Assembly (NCBI RefSeq): GCF_932526225.1 | Contig: NC_064034.1 | Location: 20,520,927-20,584,926, forward strand | Length of the DNA stretch: 64,000 nt | Direction: 5' to 3' | Source of the DNA: Nematostella vectensis | Taxonomy: Eukaryota; Cnidaria; Anthozoa; Actiniaria; Edwardsiidae | Shown here: positions 1-11,183 of the stretch, one piece after another | How positions within the stretch are numbered: the stretch's first letter is position 1 | Layout: each line of letters opens with the position of its first letter | The notes under the pieces: generated by a model | Databases searched by the model: none | Told to the model about the DNA's origin: nothing | The model's input: only the letters and a program-made list of their open reading frames with translations | Program-made: the position numbers and the translations under genes

Positions 1-2317
1 CCTCTTTGATTGTGGACACCTAATTTTTGCTCCTCAAAGACCTTTACCACCTTCACTATGCTAGGGATCTCTTTGGCATAGTTATGTTCTGCAGAAATTC
101 CCCTTCAATTAGTGATAAAGGGGCTGTCTGCTTCTACTTGTATTGTATATATCTTTTAATGTTAAGAGAAACTTTGATTATCCTGCGGGATGTGTTATTG
201 ATCATGATTTGTTGTTTTCGAGGGCGCATGTTGGACACAGTTATGCTTTTATCGATTTTTTGTTGAGTTTATAGGTGAAGTCTATGAACCTAAATAAGAT
301 TCGATTCATGATGAATCACTTTCTTTTCTCGCTCATATGCAAGATGAAAGGCAAAATAACTTGCCAAAAATACAAGCATAGCATTAGCTGGTGACTTCGA
401 CCAGAGTATTCCGATCTACTACAACAAACAAATGCTCTGGGAGCTTCATTTTCATCACCGAATGAGGTTAATATAGAAGGCTGTAGTCTGAACTACCAAT
501 TACTTACAATGACATGAACACTGTACAATTGTTTGCTAGCTACGATAAAATGCGCTACTCTGGCTGATTCGTATTAACTTTGTACTTTATCAGAGCTGCA
601 AAGCAGAAAAAGAACTGCTCCAGTACCCCTTGGGCATAATCAATCGAATGCTGACGATCGAATGTTACAATGTTTACGATTTTTTTTAGAAAATAATCAT
701 TCGGCAATCAGCCGCATTGTGATCTATACCAAACTATCAAATCTATAAAACTCAAACTTGGACCTTGATTAAGTTCAATTGATATTTCATTCGTTTAACT
801 ATACCATGAGTACGCCTCCCACGTAAAACTGCTTTTAACTCCGCAGTTGGAACACCAGAGCGGTCAAGGGCTAACCCCATCTTAGCCTTATCTCATTTGC
901 CGTGGACACCACCACTGAAACAGGGAAGTCTTTTAACTTCCTTCTTTGCACACACCGCTTCCTTCTCCTAGCCCAACGCGTCACACATCATTTCATTATT
1001 GGTTAATGAGTTAATATTTAAATACAATGATGCATGATTATCAATCCCATATCTGGTTATATACATAATATATAATAGCAGTACCCTGCTGTAGGGGAAA
1101 ATCCCCTACTCATGAAATTCCGAGATGATAATGGTTAAATGATTGGAAATCAGGGGTGTGCGGGGGAAACCTAGAACTTTTCAGGGTAGTCATCTGACAG
1201 GGGGTGTTTTTAAATGATACAGGCCTTTTTAGACCTGTTGTTTTCATACCCATTCCCCTCTTTAATCTGAGGTTGACCCTGTGTTAGCTCCAATTTTCAT
1301 ATGACCTTCAATATTTCAAAATCTACTCATTTTCAAACACGCTATTATTGAATTGAAAACAAAAAACTGATATAAGCCCTCTTAGCGCTTGCCAAGAGCT
1401 TGCTTTTGGGATTTCTTGGAATGGCATGTGCATTTAAATACTAAGGTCAAAAAGAAACTCCACAAAATGGATTGTTATTGGATTGTAATTTATTTACTCA
1501 ACAAATGCTGTATGTGACAGTTTTAAATTTCTCAGAAACGAATGTTTGTTGTTGGATCATAACACACATGTTCTAATAACAAAACGTATATGCAGACAAG
1601 CAATTGAAAATCAAAATATAAAAATCTGAGAATTGAAAATTGCAGTGACTTCATGACTCCCTAATACTCTGCCTGTGTTTATTGTTTTGCATTGCAGCAT
1701 CTGCTCCTTCCTCCACTTCTCGAAATCATATGTCGGGGTATCCTCCTGGCTTCCAGCTAGTTCTGTAAAAACTGAAATCTTGCTTTAATTGAATTTATGA
1801 CTTCGAGCCTCAACCCCTTTTGAGACATATTCTCCTTGTAAGATTAGAAATTCTACTTAAAAAGACAAGAGGCTGGAGGAAATCGCTCCATCACATTATT
1901 GGTACTGTATGGGAATCAAAATTAGTAATTTTATACCTATAGCCTATCAACAATAATGTTCTTATAAGATACATATCCTAAAAAATGCGTATATTTCCAG
2001 ATCCAAATTGAGAGTAGTTTTTGCCCATTTTTTTCAAATGTTGTAGAATAGGCTGATATCGAATATTGTTTTAAGTCACTTGTCATGCTGTTTTAAATGT
2101 CAGTCAGGTGGGCACAGCAAAGCAATGATATATTGTAAAGGTGCGATATTCGTCTCCATTTTCTGGAAGCGTTGACATCAAACTTGGAAGCAGTCTTTGA
2201 GACCCAAAAAGAATTTAAGCTATTTTTCCAACAAATTGCCACTGTAGTGTCCATACAATCAACTGTTACTTGCAATAGCACCTAAGTCCATTCAATTCTT
2301 TTTGAAAGTTATTAGTA
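1..2317. other. AT-rich stretch with no recognisable gene
   Basis: No open frame here has family motifs, and the short frames look random. A polypyrimidine-AG sequence near 1680-1696 is followed by about 40 codable bases and a GT. It could be a small exon, but nothing supports that. Confidence 0.5.
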
Positions 2318-2534
2318 TTTATGCTTTTCTCTCTCGCAATTACAAGGTAAAATGCTGCTTTTCCTGAAGCTAGTTTACTGGGCCCAACCCCGATCAATGT
2401 AGACCACACCATTGTATGGACTTAATTGGCTATGGGCCACGCCCAAAGCCGTATTTAATATAATTATTTTTTCACTTTATATTTACAATATTTTCAATTA
2501 TCTTAGCCCAGTAAAGGTGAGGGCAACAAAACGC
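2318..2534 (-). repeat. split direct repeat B2 (outer)
   Basis: This 217-bp copy of 2814-3030 forms the 3' outer end of the Ngaro-like element on the minus strand. The two copies are almost identical, which suggests recent insertion. Confidence 0.85.
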
Positions 2535-2595
2535 AACCAACTTGACAACTCTAAAATCTGATAGTGTGAGGAGGAGAAAAGGGGGAGGTGGTGGG

Positions 2596-2813
2596 TCAAA
2601 AAACACTTCTGTTCTCAACGAGTTACAGAAGACAAGTGATCCTTGCTAAGCGGTCACGTGTATGTGATAATGCACAATTAATTGACCCCCCTCTTTGTCC
2701 TCCTAACAGACATGGTGCTGACACGCGACCACAAATAATATTACATAACATACATGCTACTAAACAGTGCTCGAAATAAAGCATAAAATTTCTATTTGCA
2801 AACAAATATTTCC
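2596..2813 (-). repeat. split direct repeat A2
   Basis: A copy of the sequence at 8192-8414, near-identical over about 220 bp. It directly adjoins B1, giving the B1A2 junction expected of a circular replication template. Confidence 0.85.
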
Positions 2814-3030
2814 TTTATGCTTTTCTCTCTCGCAATTACAAGGTAAAATGCTGCTTTTCCTGAAGCTAGTTTACTGGGCCCAACCCCGATCAATGTAGAC
2901 CACACCATTGTATGGACTTAATTGGCTATGGGCCACGCCCAAAGCCGTATTTAATATAATTATTTTTTCACTTTATATTTACAATATTTTCAATTATCTT
3001 AGCCCAGTAAAGGTGAGGGCAACAAAACGC
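2814..3030 (-). repeat. split direct repeat B1
   Basis: This 217-bp repeat matches 2318-2534 and lies downstream of the recombinase ORF in element orientation. Confidence 0.85.
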
Positions 3031-3396
3031 CAAAAGCATCACAAACATGATGCTAGCCCCACCCAAAGGAAAAACAGCACATACTTAGGAAAAACAACCT
3101 TATTGATAACTATAATCCAACTGTTATTGACAAATCATTGGCTCTGAAATAGAGAACCCCGCTGCCCTTGCTAGACAAGGCCCCACTTCAGAGCCAAGAA
3201 TGAGTGGCAACTGCCCTTGCAAGTTGCGTAAAAAGTATGCAGCATTAAACCTGCCGCCTTTGCTAGCCAGATACCAAGTTGCAAATGCTAATGTACTCTT
3301 GACCCCGAAACAAAATCTCCGCTGCCCTTGCTAGACAAAGAATCAGTTCAGGGCCAAGCGTGAAGGACAACTCCCCCTGCAAGTTGCCTTCTGGTT

Positions 3397-4302
3397 CTAA
3401 ACAGATGTGGACACTGATTGGATGCGAATATATTTCAGAAATGCATTGGATTTCCAGCGGCCTAAGGCCCTAATCTGCGCATCGGACATGCCAGCATCTG
3501 CAGCATTAGAAGCAGCACCTATTCTGAAACTATGGCCCTTGTATCTGGAGGGGTCTAACCCACATGATTTAATGGCAACTGAAAGCCTGTCCGTAAATTC
3601 TGATCTAGGTACAGGGGAACCATCCGCAGAAATAAAAATAGGTCCTGGCCCACTACCCCGGAGAGATAAATACTTCATAATATGTTGTACCGGACAAACA
3701 TCATTCCTACGCGATACTTCGATTGAAAATGGGTGCTGATTGTAACTATGCTTAAAATTACCAAAGGTAAGCTTAAGAGCTACAATTTCCTTTTGTTCAT
3801 TGACCATTTTGGTAATTTGATAGATAGCAAGAGGGGGATTACCTTTGTTACCCGAGGAGGTGGTTATCTCACCAACTCGTAAGAAGGCATGAAAAGCTAA
3901 AAGACACATAGCTTGGAACCGCGCAATAAGAAAACTACTCAATGAGAAATTATTTGCAGCCTCTATGAGTTTATGAAGAATTGGGAGGGTTATTGGAAGG
4001 CGCGAATCTAAACGGAAACCTATTTTTCCGTAACCCTTAAGCATCTGCAAAATGAAAAAGGCTTTAGAAGGGTCTGGCAAATCTGAAAGCCTATGTAGAT
4101 AGCCTAAGGCTGAAACATAGGTATTCACTGTTGCGGGAGCATAATTCTTGTCAAAAAGATATGCTATGAACAAAGCTAATGTGGAAGGTGAAATAGGAAG
4201 GGTTGCTGAAAAGGCAATGTTGGTAGCATAAATAAACTGAGAAAAAAGGTTCCAAGCTCTCCTATAAATTGGCATAGAAGATGGCTGTAAGCTAGACTGC
4301 AA
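3397..4302 (-). CDS. Ngaro-like tyrosine recombinase
   Basis: A site-specific recombinase that would integrate the circular DNA copy of the element. The N-terminal two thirds show the SAM-like core-binding domain (YRRAWNLFSQF near the start, then LFIAYLF). The catalytic part has the first Arg in FLRVGEIT, the H-x-x-R box in HSFRIGAASNAA, GRWKSNAF, and a terminal Tyr in KYIR. About 300 residues fits the family. The first ATG is at 4275, but the frame is open to 4302 and beyond, almost touching the RT ORF stop at 4311. The protein may therefore be made by frameshifting from the RT frame or from an internal start. All expected R, H, R and Y positions are visible, so it looks intact. Confidence 0.9.
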   Translation of the reverse strand: MQSSLQPSSMPIYRRAWNLFSQFIYATNIAFSATLPISPSTLALFIAYLFDKNYAPATVNTYVSALGYLHRLSDLPDPSKAFFILQMLKGYGKIGFRLDSRLPITLPILHKLIEAANNFSLSSFLIARFQAMCLLAFHAFLRVGEITTSSGNKGNPPLAIYQITKMVNEQKEIVALKLTFGNFKHSYNQHPFSIEVSRRNDVCPVQHIMKYLSLRGSGPGPIFISADGSPVPRSEFTDRLSVAIKSCGLDPSRYKGHSFRIGAASNAADAGMSDAQIRALGRWKSNAFLKYIRIQSVSTSV

Positions 4303-4310
4303 TAGTTTAG

Positions 4311-6086
4311 TTACAACAGTTGCAAGTTCTGAGGCTGCAGATGGGCTGGAATCTCCGCTGGCAGCTGATCCACTGTGGGAGGAGCCATTAATCTGAATCT
4401 CTGAAGCTGTAAACGAGATAAGGAGTCGGCTAAGCTGTTCCGAACACCAGGAATGTGTTTCGCCTTGAAAAATATGTTATTTTTCAGACATGTCAAAACT
4501 AATTGCCGCACAAAAAACATCAATTCCTTATCCTTACAGGACTGCTTATTTATCACATGTACTAATGCTTCATTATCAGTCAAGAATAGGATACACCTAT
4601 TGCTCATGTCATTGCCCCAGAGTAAGAGACTGAGAACTATGGGATAAAACTCCAATATCGCAATGTTACGATGCTTCCAGTTGTCTGGCCATGTACCATA
4701 GCACCACTTATTTCCGAAAACAGCCCCAAAACCTATAGCTCCAGATGCATCTGTGTATAACTTAAGCTTATCAGAACTGTGCCAGGTATCCTCCAAAAAG
4801 AATGATTTACCATTGAAATCTTCAAGAAAACACTGCCAAACCCTTAAATCCGCCTTGACCTCCCTTGATAACCTAATGTAATGCAAAGGCGAATTGATGC
4901 CTATTGTCAAATCGATAAGTCTCCTAAGAAATGCACGGCCTGGGACAACCACTGAACATGCAAAGTTCAGTAGGCCATTCAAAGACTGTAGCTCCCTCAA
5001 TGTGACTTTCTTTCTAGTCAGAAATTTAGAGATGGTATCTAAACACTTCTGAATCTTGTCTACAGGCAGCCGTGCTTCAAACAGTATAGTATCTAGTTCA
5101 ATTCCAGCAAAGGATAATGTAGTGGAAGGCCCTAGTGTCTTTTCAGGGGCTATTGGGACTCCCAAATAATTACAAACATCCAAAAATAAATTCAAATGCA
5201 TGACACCTAAGTGTTGACTTGGCGAAATAAAAAGAAAATCGTCTAGTAGGTGGACTACCTGTGGTAATCGCAATTTCTCCAAAGCTATCCACTCCAAGGC
5301 AGTGCTGAATAACTCAAATGTTTTGCAAGAGCTAGAGCAGCCCATGGGCATGCAACGATCATGATAGTAAAACCCTTTCCATTGCATGCCAAGTAAATTA
5401 TAATCCTGAGGTCGGACAGGAATAATTCTAAAGGCATTTTTGATGTCGGTTTTAGTCAAAAAACACCCCCGCCCTGCAGCCCTAATCTTGGAAATGGCAT
5501 CCCCAATCGTGGCATAGCGCACTGTGGAATGTTCCAATGAAATGCCATCATTCACAGACAAGCCCTTGGGGTATGACAGGTGATGAATTAATCTGAAGTC
5601 CCCAGGCAACTTCTTGGGTACCAAACCTAGGGGCGAAACCCTGAAAGGGACCAAGGGTGGAGTGACGAAAGGTCCGGCTAAACGCCCAGATTGCAATTCT
5701 GTTATAAGTTTTTTATCTACGGCCTCAGGATTGTCCTTGGTGGACAACAAGTTACCAGAAACTGCCGACTCACGACTGCCCTCATAATGCAAAGCAAAAC
5801 CAAACTGAAAACCGTTGAAAAGAATAGAAACCTTAACCGCATCATAACCTACTAATAATGAGGCCAACCTATCAGCACTGACAGGAGTGGGTAGCTCAAG
5901 ACCTTGGTTGTTGTGGTTTAGCCTGGGGGCTTGCAGCCGGGGAATGATTGGAGGTTCTCTTAGGGGCACGAAAAGTACAGGCCCCTGGCCTGTGGTCGCC
6001 ATCACACTTATGGCACTTGTGTTTGTAACCACAGTCACCTGAACAAGGGTTACCCCTACTAAATCGATAGCAATATCCCCTGACAA
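4311..6086 (-). CDS. Ngaro/DIRS-type reverse transcriptase-RNase H
   Basis: The element polymerase. The RT domain shows TKTDIKNAFRIIPV (motif A), MPMGCSSSCKTFE (motif B) and the catalytic HLLDDFLFIS (LDD, motif C). The RNase H domain follows, with LYTDASGAIGFGAVFG, FLTDNEALVHVINK and HIPGVRNSLADSLSRL, the usual DIRS-order arrangement. The 591-codon frame has no internal stop. Its 5' part overlaps the Gag ORF by about 190 bp in another frame, so expression probably relies on frameshifting. Residues before roughly codon 60 are Gag antiframe and may not be translated. Confidence 0.93.
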   Translation of the reverse strand: MSGDIAIDLVGVTLVQVTVVTNTSAISVMATTGQGPVLFVPLREPPIIPRLQAPRLNHNNQGLELPTPVSADRLASLLVGYDAVKVSILFNGFQFGFALHYEGSRESAVSGNLLSTKDNPEAVDKKLITELQSGRLAGPFVTPPLVPFRVSPLGLVPKKLPGDFRLIHHLSYPKGLSVNDGISLEHSTVRYATIGDAISKIRAAGRGCFLTKTDIKNAFRIIPVRPQDYNLLGMQWKGFYYHDRCMPMGCSSSCKTFELFSTALEWIALEKLRLPQVVHLLDDFLFISPSQHLGVMHLNLFLDVCNYLGVPIAPEKTLGPSTTLSFAGIELDTILFEARLPVDKIQKCLDTISKFLTRKKVTLRELQSLNGLLNFACSVVVPGRAFLRRLIDLTIGINSPLHYIRLSREVKADLRVWQCFLEDFNGKSFFLEDTWHSSDKLKLYTDASGAIGFGAVFGNKWCYGTWPDNWKHRNIAILEFYPIVLSLLLWGNDMSNRCILFLTDNEALVHVINKQSCKDKELMFFVRQLVLTCLKNNIFFKAKHIPGVRNSLADSLSRLQLQRFRLMAPPTVDQLPAEIPAHLQPQNLQLL

Positions 6087-7095
6087 GACTGTTACCCCTC
6101 AAATTCCGGCTCTCATTCTGCTGTTTGGCTGAAGAAGGTAGGGCAGATCGCTGTGACCGGAGCCAGAGCTCCCAGTGCGTGTTTTGCCAGGGGTAAGCAC
6201 TTGGCTGACCCTGGCGCAAAAACCTAAAATTCTCATCGTAGTACCTCCAATCATGTCCCCGGCTGGCAAGGTCCTGAATGGTCTCACCGTATTTCATGAG
6301 AGCAGGGGCCTCATGACAATACTTTTGGGTATAGACACCCACAAAAATATGGAAACATGATATCCAATTCTCTATGCTTAAATATTTTTTGGTTTTACTG
6401 ACTGGCTCAACGTTTAACGCTGGCATGGCCCCGTTTTGGGAGGCGGAGAGAGTAAGCTGGTATTTCCCTTCTAGGATGGGATTGGCCAGCAGCAGCCCAA
6501 ACTCGACAAACTCATTTTGCCAAATTTTGGCTTTTAACTTGTCAGATACCCTGGCATCCACCGGCAAACTGGGGGAGGAGAAGAGGTTACCTGGCATGGC
6601 AGCAGGACCTGTACCTTGCATCGCAGGTTGGCCGGTGTGAGCTGCTCGTGCTGCGGCAATAGCCTCCTCCACAATCACTTCACTTGGACGACTGTTGTGA
6701 TCTACCTGGTGTTGAGTTGATGTTGATGGACAGGGTAGGAGCTGCTTGGACAACTCTGCAGTTACCCGCTGCACCACTTCTTGAATCACACTCTCAGGGA
6801 TCTGAACCTGGGATGGAGGGGTCTGGTGTATCTCATCTTGAGCATTCGACGAGTCCTTCTCCTGAGGGGTGTTGTTTGACTGGATGTCTGATACATTGGA
6901 GTCGTTGGTCTGGGTAATTCTGGTCCTGGCCCGTTTCCGCCCCCTGACCTGGGGTGCTCTGTCCTCCTGAGGGGTGATGTTCATCTCCCTGACTGGAGCA
7001 TCCGCTGCAGCGTCTCGGTTAGTTCTACCCCGATTGGGTCCCCCAACCTGTCTGGCTGCTAAACGCCTGGAACGCTTAGGCCCCGCAGAACTCAT
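5896..7095 (-). CDS. Gag-like nucleic-acid-binding protein of the Ngaro-like element
   Basis: A 399-codon ORF starting at an ATG at 7095-7093. The N-terminus is basic (PKRSRRLAAR, then RGRKRARTR), which suits nuclear targeting or nucleic-acid binding. The middle is low complexity. The C-terminal region carries a Cys/His cluster (YCYRFSRGNPCSGDC then HKCHKC), the zinc-knuckle-like pattern common in DIRS/Ngaro Gag proteins of animals. Position directly upstream of, and overlapping, the RT frame supports the Gag role. No exact family match was possible without a search. Confidence 0.8.
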   Translation of the reverse strand: MSSAGPKRSRRLAARQVGGPNRGRTNRDAAADAPVREMNITPQEDRAPQVRGRKRARTRITQTNDSNVSDIQSNNTPQEKDSSNAQDEIHQTPPSQVQIPESVIQEVVQRVTAELSKQLLPCPSTSTQHQVDHNSRPSEVIVEEAIAAARAAHTGQPAMQGTGPAAMPGNLFSSPSLPVDARVSDKLKAKIWQNEFVEFGLLLANPILEGKYQLTLSASQNGAMPALNVEPVSKTKKYLSIENWISCFHIFVGVYTQKYCHEAPALMKYGETIQDLASRGHDWRYYDENFRFLRQGQPSAYPWQNTHWELWLRSQRSALPSSAKQQNESRNLRGNSLVRGYCYRFSRGNPCSGDCGYKHKCHKCDGDHRPGACTFRAPKRTSNHSPAASPQAKPQQPRS

Positions 7096-7716
7096 TGCAA
7101 TAACTCCAAATAAAAGGAAAGAAAATGCAATTAATGTGGAGTGAAAAACAAAAATTAATGAAACAACTCAAAGGAAAATTGTTACTCAGTTCCACAAAGC
7201 ATATTTTACCAGTCCTGGACCAACAACTTTAACAGAAAATTTGGCAAAGAGAAAGTCTGTCAGACGCAAGGTCGACGCATTGACTCCCCTAAATTGCCAC
7301 ATAAGAAATGTGTTGCACGGGGACGAATCCGTATAAACAAGGTGGATAAAACACCAAACAAACGGAAGGTGAGTCCATATCAAACAAAGAAACACCTCCT
7401 CAAAAACCAGCGGGCTAGCGCCCGCGAAATGGCCTAACGGCCCGCCGGATCATCCCGTGAACAAAAATGAAGCAAAACAAACGCTCCATGCACACAACGA
7501 TTAATAAAGGTTTGGTGACTGCCTATCGGCAATAAACCGAAAAATGTTTCCAGGACTAGTAAAATATTACTTTGAGTATACGCTAAAGCGGTACCGGAAA
7601 CATAAGCTTAAAGGAAAGACAATGTTTCAAAATGGCGCCTTTGAAACTGCGGTAAAACAAATACTGCCCGGCGTGATGCACTTCATATTCATCAAAAAGT
7701 ACCCGCACGAGCTCTT

Positions 7717-7995
7717 CTATAGCTGAGCCCACCCTTTGGGACTTAAAAACGTAAGGTCATTGGTTCCGATTTCCAATATGACCACATCAGGACTGAAACT
7801 CCTGACTACATGGAGATCGTAGCTGTGAAGTTTGCTCACGGTCCGCCCGCCAACGCCGTGCAAGCAAACCGTCGCGGTGCCACGTAGTTCCAAATCCTTG
7901 CATACCCGATGATCAAAACGCAAAGAAATATCACTTTTTAAACGCCGAACGAAGGAATGACCTAAAATAAAGACCTTAGGGGCACTACCTGCCAT
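7717..7995 (-). pseudogene. SGNH-hydrolase fragment of the Ngaro-like element
   Basis: The frame from the ATG at 7995 reads KVFILGHSFVRRL (an SGNH block I with GHS where GDS is common) and VVILEIGTNDL (block III, GTND). An SGNH hydrolase is a known accessory domain of some Ngaro elements and of several LINE ORF1 proteins. The frame stops at 7717 with GWAQL, before the C-terminal DxxH block, so it is truncated. It lies between A1 and Gag on the same strand. It may be a degenerate or spliced accessory ORF. Confidence 0.65.
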
Positions 7996-8191
7996 GACTA
8001 AACAATTCTCAGCCGCCACGTGCGTGCTGAGATGCGCCGCGAGTAATGCCTAAACAGCCCGAGATTTACGACAACTAACGAAATTTCTGACAAATCAGAA
8101 ATATGAAAGTTCGAATCACTTATAACTTGATAGCAATTCGAACAGAAAATGATAATACAAGGTCAACTTACCTCCGAATATGGTGGCACAC

Positions 8192-8414
8192 TCAAAAAAC
8201 ACTTCTGTTCTCAACGAGTTACAGAAGACAAGTGATCCTTGCTAAGCGGTCACGTGTATGTGATAATGCACAATTAATTGACCCCCCTCTTTGTCCTCCT
8301 AACAGACATGGTGCTGACACGCGACCACAAATAATATTACATAACATACATGCTACTAAACAGTGCTCGAAATAAAGCATAAAATTTCTATTTGCAAACA
8401 AATATTTCCTTTAT
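8192..8414 (-). repeat. split direct repeat A1 (5' end)
   Basis: A 223-bp repeat near-identical to 2596-2818, forming the 5' end of the Ngaro-like element on the minus strand. Confidence 0.85.
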
Positions 8415-9491
8415 TATTACTAAAATTATCGAGGACTCATGTCTTTGTCAGGTATATAATACCTGGCTTTCAATGTCAATCGCTTCATCGATATCTAGCA
8501 TAGCTGGGGCCTCTAAAGGAAGTAAGCAATGAAAACAAAATAAATTATTTCTAGGAGAAAATGCTATGCAAATACTTATTTAGACCAAATGCACTAAGAG
8601 CGCGTTGTTTTTAAGCATGGAAACAAGGCTTAATATGAAAATGTATTTTTGAATTGCGGCCATGTGGCCTTCTATTCGCAAATTTGTTTTTGTTAAAATA
8701 TTCCTGTGTGCTATCATCAGGCTATTGTTAATAGATATATCATACATGGTACATTATATTTTAAAAATCAGAAGAAATAAAAAGCATACTGCTTTCTTCT
8801 AGTCTCACTTCATCTCGATTTCGCTGTTTCTCTTTCTTTTTATTGTCCCGAAAAGGAAAACCATTAATGGCTTTAGTATAGTGTTATGAATTATCGTCCT
8901 TTTCATCCAAATGACAAAAGCGCTTTAAGTGTTGTTTAATAAGCAAAGTACTTTTAAAAGTTTGAGGTAGCACATAAAGAACAGTAGATATTTACAGTAC
9001 TTAAATCTATGGGCATGGTTGGGGTTATTTTAATTTTACTATTATTATAGTACATGCCATCCTGATGAAAACAGATCAGCTTATATTTCAGAACTACAAA
9101 GGTGCAGTACTTTAATTTTGTATACATATTTTATTGGATGTTTTTCGTGTAATATAGGTGGATACTTTACAAGTTGCAAACAGGGCGACAAAAGGCTGCA
9201 TGTATTGCATGAAAAAACATGAGTTGTTTAATATAAAAGTTATGTTATTGCATACATAACTAAGTACTTAACTTATAAGTATATACCTAAAGCAGAAGGA
9301 TAAATTAGGGACAAATAACTCCCTGCGGCTGCTTCTTTTTACGCCATATTAACCTCCTCCTCTACTTCTGCTTATGACTCATTCTATTTGGAATAATATA
9401 AAATTTAAATCATTTAAGCCATTTAAGTGTTACTGCATCTTTCAGAAGAAGAGATTCTAGCCAAAATTTTTACTTTTTTTGCGAATATACC
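8415..9491. other. intergenic, nothing recognised
   Basis: AT-rich sequence without convincing ORFs, repeats or RNA signals. Confidence 0.4.
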
Positions 9492-9501
9492 ACTGCCTAT
9501 G

Positions 9502-9780
9502 TCAGGCAAACTGCCTCGCTCTAGTAACTCTTGTGCTGTATAGGCAGCTGTCCCGATAACGGTCTGCTTCTAGGAAGCATGATGTGGTTAAAGCTGAGAA
9601 TTGTCGAAACTCGTAGTTCATCGCTCCGAAATACACCAACTTTACTATGTATGCTTGAGATGAGCTCTCGCCTAGGAGGATATTACATGTTTTTATATCA
9701 GCGCCATAACAAGGAAAAAAGCATTGGAGCCGGTTTGAGTTCACCAAAATCTTTATCAAAATCTTTACAAGACGTGACAC
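9502..9780 (-). pseudogene. kinase C-lobe fragment, copy 1 (decayed)
   Basis: The minus-strand frame contains DIKTCNILLG (catalytic-loop-like) and IVKLVYFGAMN at the DFG position, then shifts frame before the activation segment. In units 2 and 3 the same sequence continues into the APE-like part. It is the most damaged of three copies, with lesions in the HRD (GAD) and DFG (YFG) motifs, and no N-lobe is visible. Confidence 0.6.
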
Positions 9781-10757
9781 CGCTGGCCAAGACTACAGGC
9801 TCGGCTTAATAACTATAGCCATACTGGCGTAGAGTGCATTACTTAACTGTGTAAGTAGCTCAGACCCTGAGGGCAGACATGTCTTCGGCAACATCAAGGA
9901 GATCCGTTGCCGTTGTGAATGCTTATCGTTGTCAATTACTCCTTTTCCTTTTCTAAAAGTTCGGTTACAGGGATTCATCTTGTAAAGTCATACCCAAATG
10001 ATTAAGAATGTAGCTCTCTTTTCAACCCCATTGAGCACTCGATACGTGAAGCTCCTGCACCGATGCATGTTTTGCTTAGCACCACTTGTAAGGAGTCGAC
10101 TTCCGGGTCAGTACCAGCACGTAGATCTTCCCTTTTAGAGAGGGTCTCTGTTAAAAAACACTAGTGAAATAAATTTCGAAAAAAGGCACAAACTGTGAAT
10201 CTGATAATCTATAGGAAATAATTCTTATAAGCGCTTGGCAGATATTTAATTTACCCAGTGAAGTATTTGATGAGAATTACACAAAATATAAATAGCAATT
10301 ATTGAATATTATCTTAGTTTGTTATTATGAACAAAACAATGTTTCCGTGCTATCTCAGCATCGGCATGTTCTTAGATATTGGTTAATTTGGTTAGACGTT
10401 GTTATAAAAAAGGGTGTTGGTAAATGATTTACGTAATTCATGTTATTTTTATATAGAAGTACCTTGCACAGCAGTACACTTGTAGCCTCGACAAAAAAGG
10501 TCTATGAAAATGTTCGATAATGGTGTTAACAGACATGTAATATAATCTCAGGATGTATCTGTGTACGTTTTTAATAAAAGATATGGTGGTGGTACCTGAG
10601 CCTTCCTCCTCATCCTCGCAGATTTGAGAAGAAGGTAATTAGTTTTTCAATTTTAATAACTATGAATATTATATTATTTATTATTTTATAATGTTAATTA
10701 TATTTTCAAATGTATTAGAACTATAAAAAAGGTAGATAAAGTTCAAGCTTTCCATGT

Positions 10758-11183
10758 TCATAGTTTGCTGTCTCTGTACGCCAGAGCGATATTGGAAGCG
10801 TCACCTTGCCATGGTGCCGAGCGGGAAGGCTTGGCAAACTCTACTAGCACCATTGAAAAGCTATAGACATCGCTGCCTATGTCAGGCATAGCGCCTCGCT
10901 CTAGTAACTCTTGTGCTGTATAGGCAGCTGTCCCGATAACGGTCTGTGATTCTAGAAAGCACAATGTGGTTAAAGCTGAGAATTGTCGAAACTCGTAGTT
11001 CGTCGCGCTGAAATACCCTAGTTTTACTATGTATGCTTGAGATGAGCTCTCGCCTAGGAGGATATTATACGTTTTTATGTCAGCGCCATAACAAGGAGAA
11101 AAGCATTGGAGCCGGTTTGAGTTCACCAAAATCTTCATGGCCGCCATGGCGCCCGGGCCGTGAACCACTACCAGACAAGACAC
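10758..11183 (-). pseudogene. kinase C-lobe fragment, copy 2
   Basis: About 140 codons resembling the protein-kinase C-lobe: GADIKTYNILL (HRD changed to GAD, with the Lys and Asn kept), KLGYFSATN (DFG changed to YFS), GTAAYTAQELLERG (APE changed to AQE), then DIGSDVYSFSMVLVEF and a PW pair, as in the helix F region. Loss of the metal-binding Asp and the absence of an N-lobe mean it cannot be an active kinase. It could be a pseudogene fragment or a non-catalytic remnant exon. Confidence 0.65.

Larger units (their letters stand above)
2318..8414 (-). mobile_element. Ngaro-like tyrosine-recombinase retrotransposon
   Basis: Read on the minus strand, the element runs: A1 repeat (8414-8192), SGNH hydrolase fragment, Gag-like ORF, reverse transcriptase/RNase H, tyrosine recombinase, then B1 (3030-2814), A2 (2813-2596) and B2 (2534-2318). 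The A repeats match each other over about 220 bp, as do the B repeats over 217 bp, and B1 abuts A2. This A1-ORFs-B1A2B2 order of split direct repeats is the known hallmark of Ngaro/PAT-type elements within the DIRS order, which integrate through a circular intermediate with a tyrosine recombinase rather than a DDE integrase. The three main ORFs are long and open, so the insertion looks fairly young, although the hydrolase ORF is truncated. About 61 bp (2535-2595) between A2 and B2 are unaccounted for. Confidence 0.9.
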
